From contig CALBPO010000244.1 in assembly GCA_937899295.1 (NCBI GenBank), positions 1 to 5,924 of the forward strand: a DNA stretch of 5,924 nt. Reading direction: 5' to 3'. The number at the start of each line of letters is the position of its first letter. The first letter of the stretch is position 1. Below, one piece after another: positions 1 to 5,924 of this stretch. Both the position numbers and the translations under genes were made by a program. The notes beneath the pieces are model-generated. The model was not told the DNA's origin and did no database searches. It saw only the letters and a list, made by a program, of their open reading frames with translations. This DNA is from an uncultured Opitutia bacterium (GTDB lineage Bacteria; Verrucomicrobiota; Verrucomicrobiia; Opitutales; Coraliomargaritaceae).

Positions 1-232
1 GGCGATCGAGGTGATTGGTCACGGCTTCGAGGGGAGCCGCGTGAGATATGGTGTAGCCAAAGACGCCGTGGTCGAGTCGCTGCTGAGGTGCCTCGAGAAT
101 TTCCGGTGCTGTGACGAAGTCCATGTCGGCGACCCAGAGCGGTAGAATGTCGCGACCTTTATATTTGTCCCATTTTAGGCTACCGAAACCAGTACGTTCG
201 GGGCAGCTGTCGAACTTGTAGGGGTGGCTCAT
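1..232 (-). CDS. MalY/PatB-type PLP-dependent C-S lyase (cystathionine beta-lyase-like), N-terminal part only
   Basis: Reading the minus strand from an ATG at 232-230 gives 77 residues in an open frame that leaves the window at its left edge. The residues GSLKWDKY (17-24), LPLWVADMDF (30-39) and HGVFGYT (55-61) are typical of the N-terminus of the MalY/PatB class of fold-type I aminotransferase-like enzymes. These enzymes cleave C-S bonds in cystathionine or cysteine conjugates using pyridoxal phosphate. The PLP-binding lysine lies further downstream and is not visible, so activity cannot be judged. The start codon overlaps the tmk stop in an ATGA, which implies translational coupling. An AGGAG at 247-243 lies 10 nt upstream and is the only good Shine-Dalgarno-like sequence in the window. 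Whether the enzyme is a true cystathionine lyase or a more general cysteine desulfhydrase cannot be told from this part. Confidence 0.85.
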   Translation of the reverse strand, partial: MSHPYKFDSCPERTGFGSLKWDKYKGRDILPLWVADMDFVTAPEILEAPQQRLDHGVFGYTISHAAPLEAVTNHLDR

Positions 233-858
233 GTCAATGTCGCTCCTACTCTTTGCCAAATTTGAGTTTCCAGCTCCTCAACGGTCTGGCTACCGTCTAA
301 AACGAGGAAGCGCTTTGGTTCTGACTTGGCTAAATCGAGGTAGCCTTGGCGGACGGCTTGGAAAAACTCGATGGCTTCATTTTCCATGCGGTCGAGCTGT
401 CCGTCACTACGAGCGTGGACGCGAGCGAGTCCGATCTCGGGGGGAAGGTCGATCAGGATGGTCAAATCGGGAATTGTGTCGCCGATGGCGAATTGATTGA
501 TCGTATCGACTTTTTTGGAATCGATGGCGCGAGCGACGCCTTGGTAAACTGTGGTAGAATCTAGGAAGCGGTCGCTGAGCACGATTTGACCTTGGGCGAT
601 GGCTGGCGCGATCAATTCGCGGACGTGTTGTGCGCGACTAGCGGCAAAGAGGAGTAGCTCAGCTTCGGGTGACATGCCTTGACCTGCATCGTCATACTGG
701 AGGAGGTTACGAACGGATTCTCCAAGGGCGGTTCCTCCGGGCTCGCGGGTTTGCACAACCGTCTTACCCATATCCTCAAGCCGAGCTTTGAGCGCAGCGA
801 TTTGGGTGGACTTGCCGCAGCCTTCACCGCCTTCGAATGTGATGAATAGGCCGGTCAT
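229..858 (-). CDS. tmk: Thymidylate kinase (dTMP kinase)
   Basis: This 209-residue cytosolic kinase transfers phosphate from ATP to dTMP to give dTDP, a required step in dTTP synthesis. Visible motifs are the P-loop in FEGGEGCGKSTQ (8-19), the substrate-binding REPGGT (38-43), SDRF (95-98) with Y105-Q-G, and a lid segment containing R150 and the LDRME stretch (155-159). The P-loop lacks the arginine of the eukaryotic type and the lid carries the arginines, as in the E. coli type. Length matches the family (about 205-215). Its ATG directly follows the TAA of the upstream PfkB-type kinase with no spacer and no Shine-Dalgarno sequence, so translation is probably coupled. Its own stop overlaps the next gene by 4 nt. 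It appears intact. Confidence 0.97.
   Translation of the reverse strand: MTGLFITFEGGEGCGKSTQIAALKARLEDMGKTVVQTREPGGTALGESVRNLLQYDDAGQGMSPEAELLLFAASRAQHVRELIAPAIAQGQIVLSDRFLDSTTVYQGVARAIDSKKVDTINQFAIGDTIPDLTILIDLPPEIGLARVHARSDGQLDRMENEAIEFFQAVRQGYLDLAKSEPKRFLVLDGSQTVEELETQIWQRVGATLT
243..247 (-). promoter_or_regulatory. Shine-Dalgarno-like AGGAG for the MalY/PatB-type gene
   Basis: The minus strand reads AGGAG ten bases before the ATG at 232, inside the 3' end of tmk. The spacing is slightly long. It stands out because no other start in the window has a comparable purine-rich site, and it supports the ATG at 232 as the start. Confidence 0.35.
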
Positions 859-1968
859 TTACCAAGTAGCGATGAACTCTTCGAGGTCTTTAAGTGTGGG
901 ACTAACCGCGGTGCGCACGTAGAAGCCGGATGTGGCGACTGCTACGGTGAGAGCGGCTTCGGGGGTGAGGCCTAGGAGGCGTCCGGTGACAAAGCCTGAG
1001 TTAAAGTGGTCACCTGCGCCGGTGGTGATCTTTGGTTTCTCACAGAAAGGTCCCACGGCGTATGCGGTCCCTTCAGGGGTGGCACACGCGGCGTCCGCAA
1101 CTGGATGGATCACGACGGTATTGAGTGATAGTTTCTCGCGGATGCGAGCAGCCATCGTCTGCAAATTTTCTGGCGTGTTAGCTAAGGGAGGAAAGCCTAG
1201 AAGGGCGTCGACTTGCTCGGCTTCGCGAAGGTTGAGGCCGAGGATGACCTTACCGAATTGCTCAAATCTTGAAAAGACAGCGAGGACTTCTAGGAGGTCG
1301 GCCTCGGAGCGTTTCTCGGGATCGGCGAGGTCAAAGAAGAAGGTGCGGGCTTTATCTTTAGAGCACGCGGGTAGGACTTTTTCGAGGAAACTATTAAAGA
1401 CGTCGGTGAGGTAGGGAATCATCGTCCAGTTAACCATGGCGATGAGGTCGGACTCGTTGAATGCTTGGATCAGTTTGTCTTCGCCGGGTAGTTTGCAGAG
1501 GTGATCGTAGGTGATCTCGTCGAGGCTCGCCATTGTGCCGAACATGATCTTGCCGTCGTTAAATTCGGCAGCGTGGGTGATGCCAGGATCTGCAATGGAG
1601 ATGGCATTGGTCTTTTCGGCGAAGTCGTGAAAGACGGGGTGGATCGCATCACGACCGATTGCCCCGATATAACGGACTTCGATGCCGTGAGCTGATTGAG
1701 CGTTCGCCATAATCGGGCCGTTGCCGCCTAGCTTTTCGACGATGGGTGCCATTTCAATGTTGGCGCTCTTGCCCGCAGCGGAGCCGATTCGCTTAGCAAA
1801 GTCGGTGATGGTAGGGATGGCATTGAACTGATCGCCAGGACCCGAGCGTTGGTCGACGGGGTGGACGATGACATCGACAAAGCCGTCGATACCAACGAGC
1901 GCCTTTTTAGTAGGTGCGAGTGGGCCCTTTTCTTTGAGTTCCTGAAGAGTTTGAGTCTTACGTTCCAT
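859..1968 (-). CDS. PfkB-family carbohydrate/nucleoside kinase, substrate unknown
   Basis: This is a 369-residue ribokinase-like (PfkB) kinase. An N-terminal GIDGFVD (26-32) holds the acidic substrate-binding region expected in this fold. GGNGPIMA (81-88) corresponds to the first PfkB signature. NLRE (246-249) fits the NxxE metal and phosphate motif. TTGAGDHF (315-322) is the second signature, with the catalytic base at D320. The enzyme should phosphorylate a sugar, sugar acid or nucleoside hydroxyl with ATP, but the substrate cannot be read from these motifs. The chosen ATG at 1968 starts MERKTQ. An in-frame TTG at 2025 would add 19 residues with no family-like character and is rejected. There is no Shine-Dalgarno sequence; the leader is AT-rich. 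It lies 69 nt after dgt and abuts tmk, so it is probably co-transcribed with them. It seems complete. Confidence 0.88.
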   Translation of the reverse strand: MERKTQTLQELKEKGPLAPTKKALVGIDGFVDVIVHPVDQRSGPGDQFNAIPTITDFAKRIGSAAGKSANIEMAPIVEKLGGNGPIMANAQSAHGIEVRYIGAIGRDAIHPVFHDFAEKTNAISIADPGITHAAEFNDGKIMFGTMASLDEITYDHLCKLPGEDKLIQAFNESDLIAMVNWTMIPYLTDVFNSFLEKVLPACSKDKARTFFFDLADPEKRSEADLLEVLAVFSRFEQFGKVILGLNLREAEQVDALLGFPPLANTPENLQTMAARIREKLSLNTVVIHPVADAACATPEGTAYAVGPFCEKPKITTGAGDHFNSGFVTGRLLGLTPEAALTVAVATSGFYVRTAVSPTLKDLEEFIATW

Positions 1969-2011
1969 GTGCGTGATAAAATAAATAAAGCGCGTAGAGA
2001 TAGGGAACCGT

Positions 2012-2029
2012 GCGCTTACGTGCAAGCGC
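2012..2029 (-). repeat. Small inverted repeat between dgt and the PfkB-type kinase
   Basis: GCGCTT (2012-2017) and AAGCGC (2024-2029) form a perfect 6-bp stem with a 6-nt loop, 8 nt after the dgt stop codon. On the transcribed minus strand no U-run follows, so it does not look like an intrinsic terminator. It could be an mRNA processing or stability hairpin between dgt and the rest of the operon, or chance. Confidence 0.3.
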
Positions 2030-2037
2030 TGAGTTAG

Positions 2038-3324
2038 TTACTGCAATTCTGCGATTGAGCCGAAGTCGGCATCGAATAGGCGCTTGTAAGTGCGGACGGC
2101 AAGGCCATCGGTGAGCCCGGCGGTGTAGTCGCAGAGGCGGCGATGGCGGCCGGTGGCATCGGCTTCGTGGGCGAGGAGTTCTTGGACTGCGGCTGGGAGC
2201 AGATTGAGACCTTTACTGTCTGGATCGACGCAGTTTTCACAGAGTGCTTGATACAGTCGTTCCAAGATGTAGCCACCTTTGAATTCGATTTGTTGAAGCT
2301 GGGTGGATTTAAAAATGAGATCGAGGGCGATGTCTTTATAGAGGGCACTCTCAGCCTTGACGGCTGGATCAATCTCCAAGTCGAAGCTATGGCGCTGGGT
2401 GCGGTCGCTCATAAATCCGCTACGTGGATGCAGGCTACAGGCGTGGACGAAGGTGCCGACACGGCTGCCGAAGTAGGGTTCGTAGCTGTTGCTCTTAATC
2501 TTTTGGCAGAGGGTGTCGACGAGTTTACTTTGATCTGCGTTCAAGGTCTTGGTAGCTGCCCATTCGGTCAGGCTACCTACGCTGATATAGCGAGCGTGGA
2601 TGCCGTCGACAATGTCGTGCAGGGAGTAAGCGGTGTCGTCGGCCCAATCCATAATTTGGCATTCGATACTCTTGAATTTATTGAGTGCCTTGGTTTCGAG
2701 AAGGTCTGCGGGGAGGGTGGCTCCACCAAAGACTTGATCGCGCCATTGCGCTTGCTCGTCGTAGATAAAGTGGTTCTTGGGTGCCTTGCCAGTTTGTTTC
2801 AACCAGTCGCCTTGAGTGGCTTTATACTTCATTACGCCGTCAAGGAAGGCGCGGGTCGGCGCAATGCCTTTGGTGCGGCCAGGGCGTTCGTAGATGAGTT
2901 CAGTTAAAATTCGTAGCGTTTGTCCATTCCCTTCGAAACCTCCATGCTTGGCCATGAGGTCGTTCAGCTTGCGCTCCCCAATATGGCCGAAGGGAGGGTG
3001 CCCCAGATCGTGAGCGAGACAGATCGCCTCTGTTAGATCAGCATCAATATGGAAAGATTCCTTGAGTAGGTCTGAGCTAGTGAGTAAGAATTCGCAAATC
3101 GAGCGGCCTACTTTGGCGACCTCTATGGAGTGGGTCAGGCGGGTGCGGTAGAAGTCGTATTCGCCCGATTGAAAGACCTGCGTCTTGGATTGTAAGCGTC
3201 GAAAAGGGTAGGAGAAAATGATGCGATCACGCTCGATCTGAAAAGCAGTACGGTAGTCGCCCTCCTGTGTGGTGGTCTCAGGAAAGCGCTCTAAGTCAAA
3301 AGCTGTGTAGAAATCGTTATGCAT
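2038..3324 (-). CDS. dgt: Deoxyguanosinetriphosphate triphosphohydrolase (dGTPase), HD domain
   Basis: This 428-residue protein is a metal-dependent HD-domain enzyme that hydrolyses dGTP, and possibly other dNTPs, to the deoxynucleoside and triphosphate. It thereby limits dNTP pools. The set H65 in TRLTHS, H105-D106 in [13 protein letters not shown] (102-114) and D229/D230 in DWADDTAYS fits the family metal site. [13 protein letters not shown] (129-141) is another conserved dGTPase segment. The ATG at 3324 gives [10 protein letters not shown], a typical beginning. Extending the frame upstream to 3453 would add 43 residues unlike the family and overlap the divergent gene. No Shine-Dalgarno sequence is seen. 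It is the first gene of the leftward cluster and shares about 53 bp of upstream DNA with the divergent secreted-protein gene. The exact dNTP preference is unknown. It looks intact. Confidence 0.94.
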   Translation of the reverse strand: MHNDFYTAFDLERFPETTTQEGDYRTAFQIERDRIIFSYPFRRLQSKTQVFQSGEYDFYRTRLTHSIEVAKVGRSICEFLLTSSDLLKESFHIDADLTEAICLAHDLGHPPFGHIGERKLNDLMAKHGGFEGNGQTLRILTELIYERPGRTKGIAPTRAFLDGVMKYKATQGDWLKQTGKAPKNHFIYDEQAQWRDQVFGGATLPADLLETKALNKFKSIECQIMDWADDTAYSLHDIVDGIHARYISVGSLTEWAATKTLNADQSKLVDTLCQKIKSNSYEPYFGSRVGTFVHACSLHPRSGFMSDRTQRHSFDLEIDPAVKAESALYKDIALDLIFKSTQLQQIEFKGGYILERLYQALCENCVDPDSKGLNLLPAAVQELLAHEADATGRHRRLCDYTAGLTDGLAVRTYKRLFDADFGSIAELQ

Positions 3325-3343
3325 GGGTGCAGATTTTTTTGAA

Positions 3344-3373
3344 TTGATCAGTGAGGCCAATTTACTGTCTAAT
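3344..3373 (+). promoter_or_regulatory. Possible sigma70-type promoter in the dgt/secreted-protein divergent region
   Basis: TTGATC (3344-3349, 4 of 6 consensus) and TCTAAT (3368-3373, 5 of 6) are separated by 18 bp in the 53-bp gap. Transcription would begin near 3380, practically at the tandem ATGATG (3378-3383). This would give a leaderless or almost leaderless message if the promoter is real. No equally good promoter was found for dgt on the other strand. The match is by eye only. Confidence 0.25.
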
Positions 3374-3377
3374 CTCA

Positions 3378-4013
3378 ATGATGAAATACCCCATGCAACT
3401 AGGAACAATCGTAAGTGTTTTTGCGGGATTAATGATCGCCTCACTTTTGCCATCTACTTTGGATGCCCGTATCGGTGAGCGCCGAGAGTCGATTGAGCGG
3501 AGGTTATTCAGTTCGGGCGGAATCGTGTATCGTGACGACACGATCGAAGAAAGCCGCCGCAAAGGAATGCCTTACGCCCAGTATCTTGAATATCTGCCTA
3601 GTTCTTCAGATGTGCGCATCTACTTCAAAACCTCCGATGGTCGTCGACCGACCTCCTCAGAACTTAGTGATAGGCGGATGTCTGCAGGGTGGGATCTACA
3701 CGTGGTCTTTGTGAATGGAAAGTCGGCCATTGAGGTTTATAAACGTAGCCAGGGTATGACCGAACAAGAGTTTAACCGACTGATGGCAATCCACGCGGGC
3801 GGTTCGTTTTGGAAACGTCTCGGTAAAGAGGATAAAGACGAGGTGGTGAGTGCCTTTGGCTTTGAGATGATTCGTGATGATGGCCTTGTGCGTGCCCGAA
3901 AGTTGGGCAGGGACTCCGTTTTGTTTTTCGACACAGAGATCGATGTTGAGCTCGCTGAGATGAAGACGAGTGACCTACAAGAAAAGGCTCCGGCTAGTGT
4001 AGATGGTTTTTAA
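3378..4013 (+). CDS. Hypothetical protein with predicted signal peptide
   Basis: I do not recognise this 211-residue protein. From the first ATG of a tandem ATGATG it begins with a short Lys-containing stretch, then a hydrophobic core at about residues 8-25 and an LDA site near 28-30. That is a plausible Sec signal peptide (signal peptidase I) ahead of RIGERRES, so the mature protein is probably periplasmic or exported. The mature part is about 180 residues, charged and soluble-looking, with no further membrane segment. The stretch [20 protein letters not shown] (105-124) reads like beta strands, and the C-terminal half alternates charged helices and strands. No catalytic motif and no cysteines were seen in the mature part. 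An upstream GTG at 3351 is in frame but would bury the signal peptide. It is transcribed divergently from dgt, and no functional link is evident. Confidence 0.75.
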   Translation: MMKYPMQLGTIVSVFAGLMIASLLPSTLDARIGERRESIERRLFSSGGIVYRDDTIEESRRKGMPYAQYLEYLPSSSDVRIYFKTSDGRRPTSSELSDRRMSAGWDLHVVFVNGKSAIEVYKRSQGMTEQEFNRLMAIHAGGSFWKRLGKEDKDEVVSAFGFEMIRDDGLVRARKLGRDSVLFFDTEIDVELAEMKTSDLQEKAPASVDGF

Positions 4014-4155
4014 AGGGTCATATTTTTTTGAGAATGCTTCTTTGCATGGATGAATGATGGACGAGTGTATTGCCATGCGGACTAAGGCCTCATCACTTTT
4101 TTTAAAAACGTCTTGCAGTGAAAAAGCTTACCTCTAGACACAAGTTATAAAGTTT

Positions 4156-4243
<88 letters not shown>

Positions 4244-4262
4244 TTCGACGCGCTCCGTTTGC

Positions 4263-4379
4263 TCATGGCAGGCCTACAAGGATAAATTTAAGCTCGCCCG
4301 CTTCCCCGGTATTCACTTCTACTTGAACAGGATGCGCATCGACGCCCACGAGGGCTGCGGATTGTGTGATTCCTAACAT
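4263..4379 (-). pseudogene. comM: ComM/YifB-type Mg-chelatase-like protein, N-terminal remnant (38 codons)
   Basis: On the minus strand an ATG at 4379-4377 opens a 38-codon frame beginning MLGITQSAALVGVDAHPV and ending in KFILVGLP, then TGA at 4265-4263. ComM/YifB proteins (about 500 residues, AAA+ ATPase-like, linked to natural transformation and branch migration) characteristically start with ML..., an SAAL.G.DA segment, VEV and then VGLP followed by D..V.ES. Here the family-like sequence ends exactly after VGLP, and 22 bp of unrelated sequence leads to the tRNA-Ser 3' end. More than 90% of the gene is missing, including Walker A. It diverges from coaE across 73 bp. The assignment rests on a short stretch but on the right motifs in the right order. 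Confidence 0.65.
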
Positions 4380-4408
4380 TGCTTCGATTTGTAATTATTA
4401 AAGTAATG

Positions 4409-4424
4409 GTGAACACTTTTTCAC
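4409..4424. repeat. Inverted repeat with CACT iterations upstream of coaE
   Basis: GTGAA (4409-4413) and TTCAC (4420-4424) form a 5-bp dyad. CACT recurs at 4414, 4422 and 4431, spaced 8 and 9 bp. It sits in the 73-bp gap between the comM-like remnant and coaE, where an operator or promoter element would be expected. It may be coincidental in such AT-rich DNA. Confidence 0.2.
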
Positions 4425-4452
4425 TAATGTCACTATTTAAGTTATTTTGTCT

Positions 4453-5031
4453 ATGAGGGTTGGCCTAAGCGGAGGGATTGGTTGCGGGAAGTCGACGGTA
4501 CTAGGGTTTTTCCGCGAAGCGGGCTGGCACACGCTTGATTCAGACGCAGTGGTGCGCGAGCTATTGGCTACGGATGCCTCAGTACAAGCACAGTTGCGCT
4601 CGCGCTGGGGCGAGGCGGTTTTTACCGACGGGGCGGTAGATCATGGTGCTGTGGCAAAGCGCGTATTCAGCCACGAGGGCGATTTAAAATGGCTGGAGGA
4701 GCTACTGCACCCGCTTGTCCGCAAGAGTTGGCTAGCTTCGATCGACCAGGCTCCAGGCGCAAACTGGCTAGTTGAGATCCCTTTGCTCTTTGAAAAAAGG
4801 CTTGAAACCCTCTTCGATTTAACCGTTTGTATATCTAGTTCTTCTGATGTAGTCGCCGACCGCATGGTTACCAGAGCTTACACAGAAGCACAGATCGAGC
4901 AGCGCCGTAAGCAGCAGATGCCCCTCGAAGAAAAAATGGAGCTCGCCGATTATCTTATTTCCAACGCGGGTAGCCTTGAATTTTTGAAACAACAAACCAC
5001 GAGACTGATTGAGCAGATCACCGCGCACTAA
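4453..5031 (+). CDS. coaE: Dephospho-CoA kinase
   Basis: This 192-residue protein catalyses the last step of coenzyme A synthesis: ATP-dependent phosphorylation of the 3'-hydroxyl of dephospho-CoA, in the cytosol. The Walker A GGIGCGKST lies at 7-15, the DSD acidic motif at 29-31 (dephospho-CoA binding), LHP at 85-87, VEIPLLFE at 107-114, and the lid/C-terminal segment with Q150-R-R, Q155 and ADYLISN (165-171). Order and length (about 195-205) match the family. ATG at 4453 is preferred over an in-frame TTG two codons upstream because MRVGLSGG is the normal beginning. There is no Shine-Dalgarno sequence; the leader is AT-rich. It is followed after 70 nt by the Rho-like ORF, a pairing I recall as common in Verrucomicrobiota. 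It appears intact although both neighbours are broken. Confidence 0.95.
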   Translation: MRVGLSGGIGCGKSTVLGFFREAGWHTLDSDAVVRELLATDASVQAQLRSRWGEAVFTDGAVDHGAVAKRVFSHEGDLKWLEELLHPLVRKSWLASIDQAPGANWLVEIPLLFEKRLETLFDLTVCISSSSDVVADRMVTRAYTEAQIEQRRKQQMPLEEKMELADYLISNAGSLEFLKQQTTRLIEQITAH

Positions 5032-5065
5032 TGCGGACTGCACAGCTCGGAAACCCCAGCAACTT

Positions 5066-5092
5066 ACTAAGAGGCATTCATAGCCTCACTAA
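5066..5092 (+). promoter_or_regulatory. Hairpin flanked by ACTAA direct repeats in the rho-like leader
   Basis: GAGGC (5071-5075) and GCCTC (5083-5087) form a perfect 5-bp stem with a 7-nt loop. The stem is flanked on both sides by ACTAA (5066-5070 and 5088-5092). It lies between coaE and the Rho-like ORF, ending 9 nt before that ATG. No U-run follows, so it is not a classic terminator. Its place suggests possible control of translation or of rho expression, since rho leaders are autoregulated in other bacteria. The stem is short. Confidence 0.35.
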
Positions 5093-5101
5093 TAGACAGC
5101 C

Positions 5102-5593
5102 ATGAGCACTGACGAAGAAAACGATGCCCTCCCTCAAGAGGACTATTCCACTGCTGCCGAAGCCGCGCCTAAAAAGCGAGCGACTAAAAAAGCCGCTAAG
5201 AAGGCTACGAAAAAACCTGCGACCCCAAAGAGTGCTGTCGCAAAGGACTTGGGCGACACAGGATCAGATACGTTCACACCCGGCGAGATCGCACCTGCGC
5301 AAGCAGGATCCGATGCCAAGCTATCTACATCCTCGAGTGGCGATGATGAGGTGACTTTTAGTGCTGACATTAAGGTCGACCAAGTCGAAGAAAAAGATTT
5401 GGGCGATCAGCCAGAACCCAATCGCCCAAAGCAGCCCCGCGAATCCAAAGCAGGCCACGAAAACGATGGCAAGGGGCATAAGCCAAACCACAACAACGGG
5501 CCAAAGAACCAGCACCCGAACGATCGTCAAAAGGGCAATGGTAAGTTTAACAAGAATAACAAAAACAACAACAAGCGTAAGCCGAAGCTGTAA
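5102..5593 (+). CDS. rho: Truncated transcription termination factor Rho: disordered N-terminal extension only (probable)
   Basis: This 163-residue, wholly low-complexity ORF has a Lys/Ala block at 22-43 (KKRATKKAAKKATKKP). A more acidic part at about 48-103 contains KDLGD twice (48-52 and 98-102). The tail at 108-162 is rich in Asn, Lys and His and ends NKRKPKL. No folded domain, signal peptide or membrane segment is visible. Rho proteins of Verrucomicrobiota and some other phyla carry such long basic, Asn- or Gln-rich N-terminal insertions ahead of the RNA-binding and ATPase domains, and rho commonly follows coaE there. I therefore infer a rho gene cut off before its RNA-binding domain. The stop at 5591-5593 falls where the DNA switches to kdgK-like sequence in another frame. 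An alternative is an independent histone-H1-like basic protein. The ATG at 5102 lacks a Shine-Dalgarno sequence. Confidence 0.55.
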   Translation: MSTDEENDALPQEDYSTAAEAAPKKRATKKAAKKATKKPATPKSAVAKDLGDTGSDTFTPGEIAPAQAGSDAKLSTSSSGDDEVTFSADIKVDQVEEKDLGDQPEPNRPKQPRESKAGHENDGKGHKPNHNNGPKNQHPNDRQKGNGKFNKNNKNNNKRKPKL

Positions 5594-5924
5594 AGATTGC
5601 ACAGCAATATGGCACGATTGTTAGCTATGATCTGAATTATCGACCGTCCCTATGGAAAGATTTTGGCGGCCTTAAAGAGTGCCAAGCGGTCAATCGTGAA
5701 ATCGCAAAATATGTTGATGTCATGATCGGTAATGAGGAAGACTTCAGCGCTTGCTTAGGTTTTGAAGTAGAAGGGGTCGGTGAGCATTTAGGTGCAATCG
5801 AAGAGGCTAGCTTCAAGCGTATGATCGAACAGGTAGTGAAGGGATTTCCAAATTTAAAAGCAACCGCCACTACTCTCAGAGATGCACATACAGCCACCCT
5901 AAATGAATGGAGTGCCTTGGTTTG
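5581..5924 (+). pseudogene. KdgK-like 2-keto-3-deoxygluconate kinase (PfkB family), internal fragment lacking its 5' end
   Basis: The frame starting at 5581 is open to the right edge of the window (114 codons). It reads AEAVKIAQQYGTIVSYDLNY, then RPSLW, YVDVMIGNEEDF and FPNLKATATTLRDA. These match the middle of the KdgK branch of PfkB kinases: SYDLNYRPSLW is the strand after the substrate site, and IGNEED lies where PfkB kinases bind phosphate and metal. Such enzymes phosphorylate 2-keto-3-deoxygluconate in uronate or pectin/alginate-type sugar breakdown. A TAA at 5578-5580 closes this frame just upstream, no suitable start exists, and roughly the first 170 family residues are absent. The catalytic GAGD motif would lie beyond the window. 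It is out of frame with the preceding Rho-like ORF, so no fusion protein is made. Confidence 0.7.

Noticed and set aside
932..1414. 160-codon open frame on the plus strand
   Set aside because: It is antisense to the PfkB-type kinase. The Arg/Ala/Ser-rich translation is typical of a shadow frame.
1969..2025. N-terminal extension of the PfkB-type kinase from a TTG at 2025
   Set aside because: The extra 19 residues are not family-like and would start in the intergenic inverted repeat. The ATG at 1968 gives a normal N-terminus.
2012..2029. Intrinsic terminator after dgt
   Set aside because: A stem exists but no U-tract follows on the minus strand, and the next gene is close and co-oriented.
2143..2907. 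254-codon open frame on the plus strand
   Set aside because: It lies entirely antisense to dgt, whose HD-domain motifs are unmistakable, and its translation has no recognisable motif. It is a by-product of dgt codon usage.
3325..3453. N-terminal extension of dgt by 43 residues
   Set aside because: The extension overlaps the divergent gene and precedes the normal dGTPase beginning. The ATG at 3324 is sufficient.
4014..4155. Terminator or tRNA promoter in the 142-bp spacer
   Set aside because: There are T-runs at 4023-4029 and 4097-4103 but no stable stem before either. TTGCAG at 4113 and TTATAA at 4145 are not correctly spaced.
5321..5602. 93-codon hydrophobic frame on the minus strand opposite the Rho-like ORF
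   Set aside because: The Val/Leu-rich translation is simply the complement of the Asn/Lys codon run (AAC, AAG) on the plus strand. It is not a membrane protein.
5102..5924. Rho-KdgK fusion protein
   Set aside because: The two parts are in different frames, with stops at 5578-5580 (kdgK frame) and 5591-5593 (Rho-like frame), so no continuous product is made.

Overview
The window looks like chromosomal DNA from a Verrucomicrobiota bacterium, most likely of the Opitutae/Puniceicoccales type. This is an inference from the style of the proteins, the coaE-plus-long-disordered-Rho-N-terminus pairing, and the near absence of Shine-Dalgarno sequences. No database search was possible. No insertion sequence, CRISPR array, phage gene or recognisable new system was found. 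The most notable feature is a set of broken genes in the right third.

Left block (1-3324, minus strand). Four genes run leftward as a probable operon: dgt (dGTP triphosphohydrolase), a PfkB-type sugar or nucleoside kinase of unknown substrate, tmk (dTMP kinase), and the N-terminal end of a MalY/PatB-type PLP-dependent C-S lyase that leaves the window. The last three are tightly packed: the kinase stop directly abuts the tmk start, and tmk overlaps the lyase by 4 nt. Two of the four genes handle deoxynucleotide pools.

Middle (3325-4243). A gene for a small protein of unknown function with an apparent signal peptide diverges from dgt across about 53 bp. After a 142-bp spacer with no convincing terminator comes a complete tRNA-Ser(TGA) with an encoded CCA.

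Right block (4244-5924). Just after the tRNA lies a 38-codon minus-strand remnant of a ComM/YifB-type Mg-chelatase-like protein. It breaks off after the conserved VGLP. A complete coaE (dephospho-CoA kinase) diverges from it. CoaE is followed by an ORF that looks like only the disordered N-terminal extension of transcription terminator Rho. That ORF stops at 5593 and runs directly into the interior of a 2-keto-3-deoxygluconate kinase (KdgK-like) gene that has no start. The roughly 1.3-kb comM'-coaE-rho' piece is therefore bounded by a broken gene on each side. It is either an assembly or amplification chimera or a real rearrangement or insertion beside tRNA-Ser.
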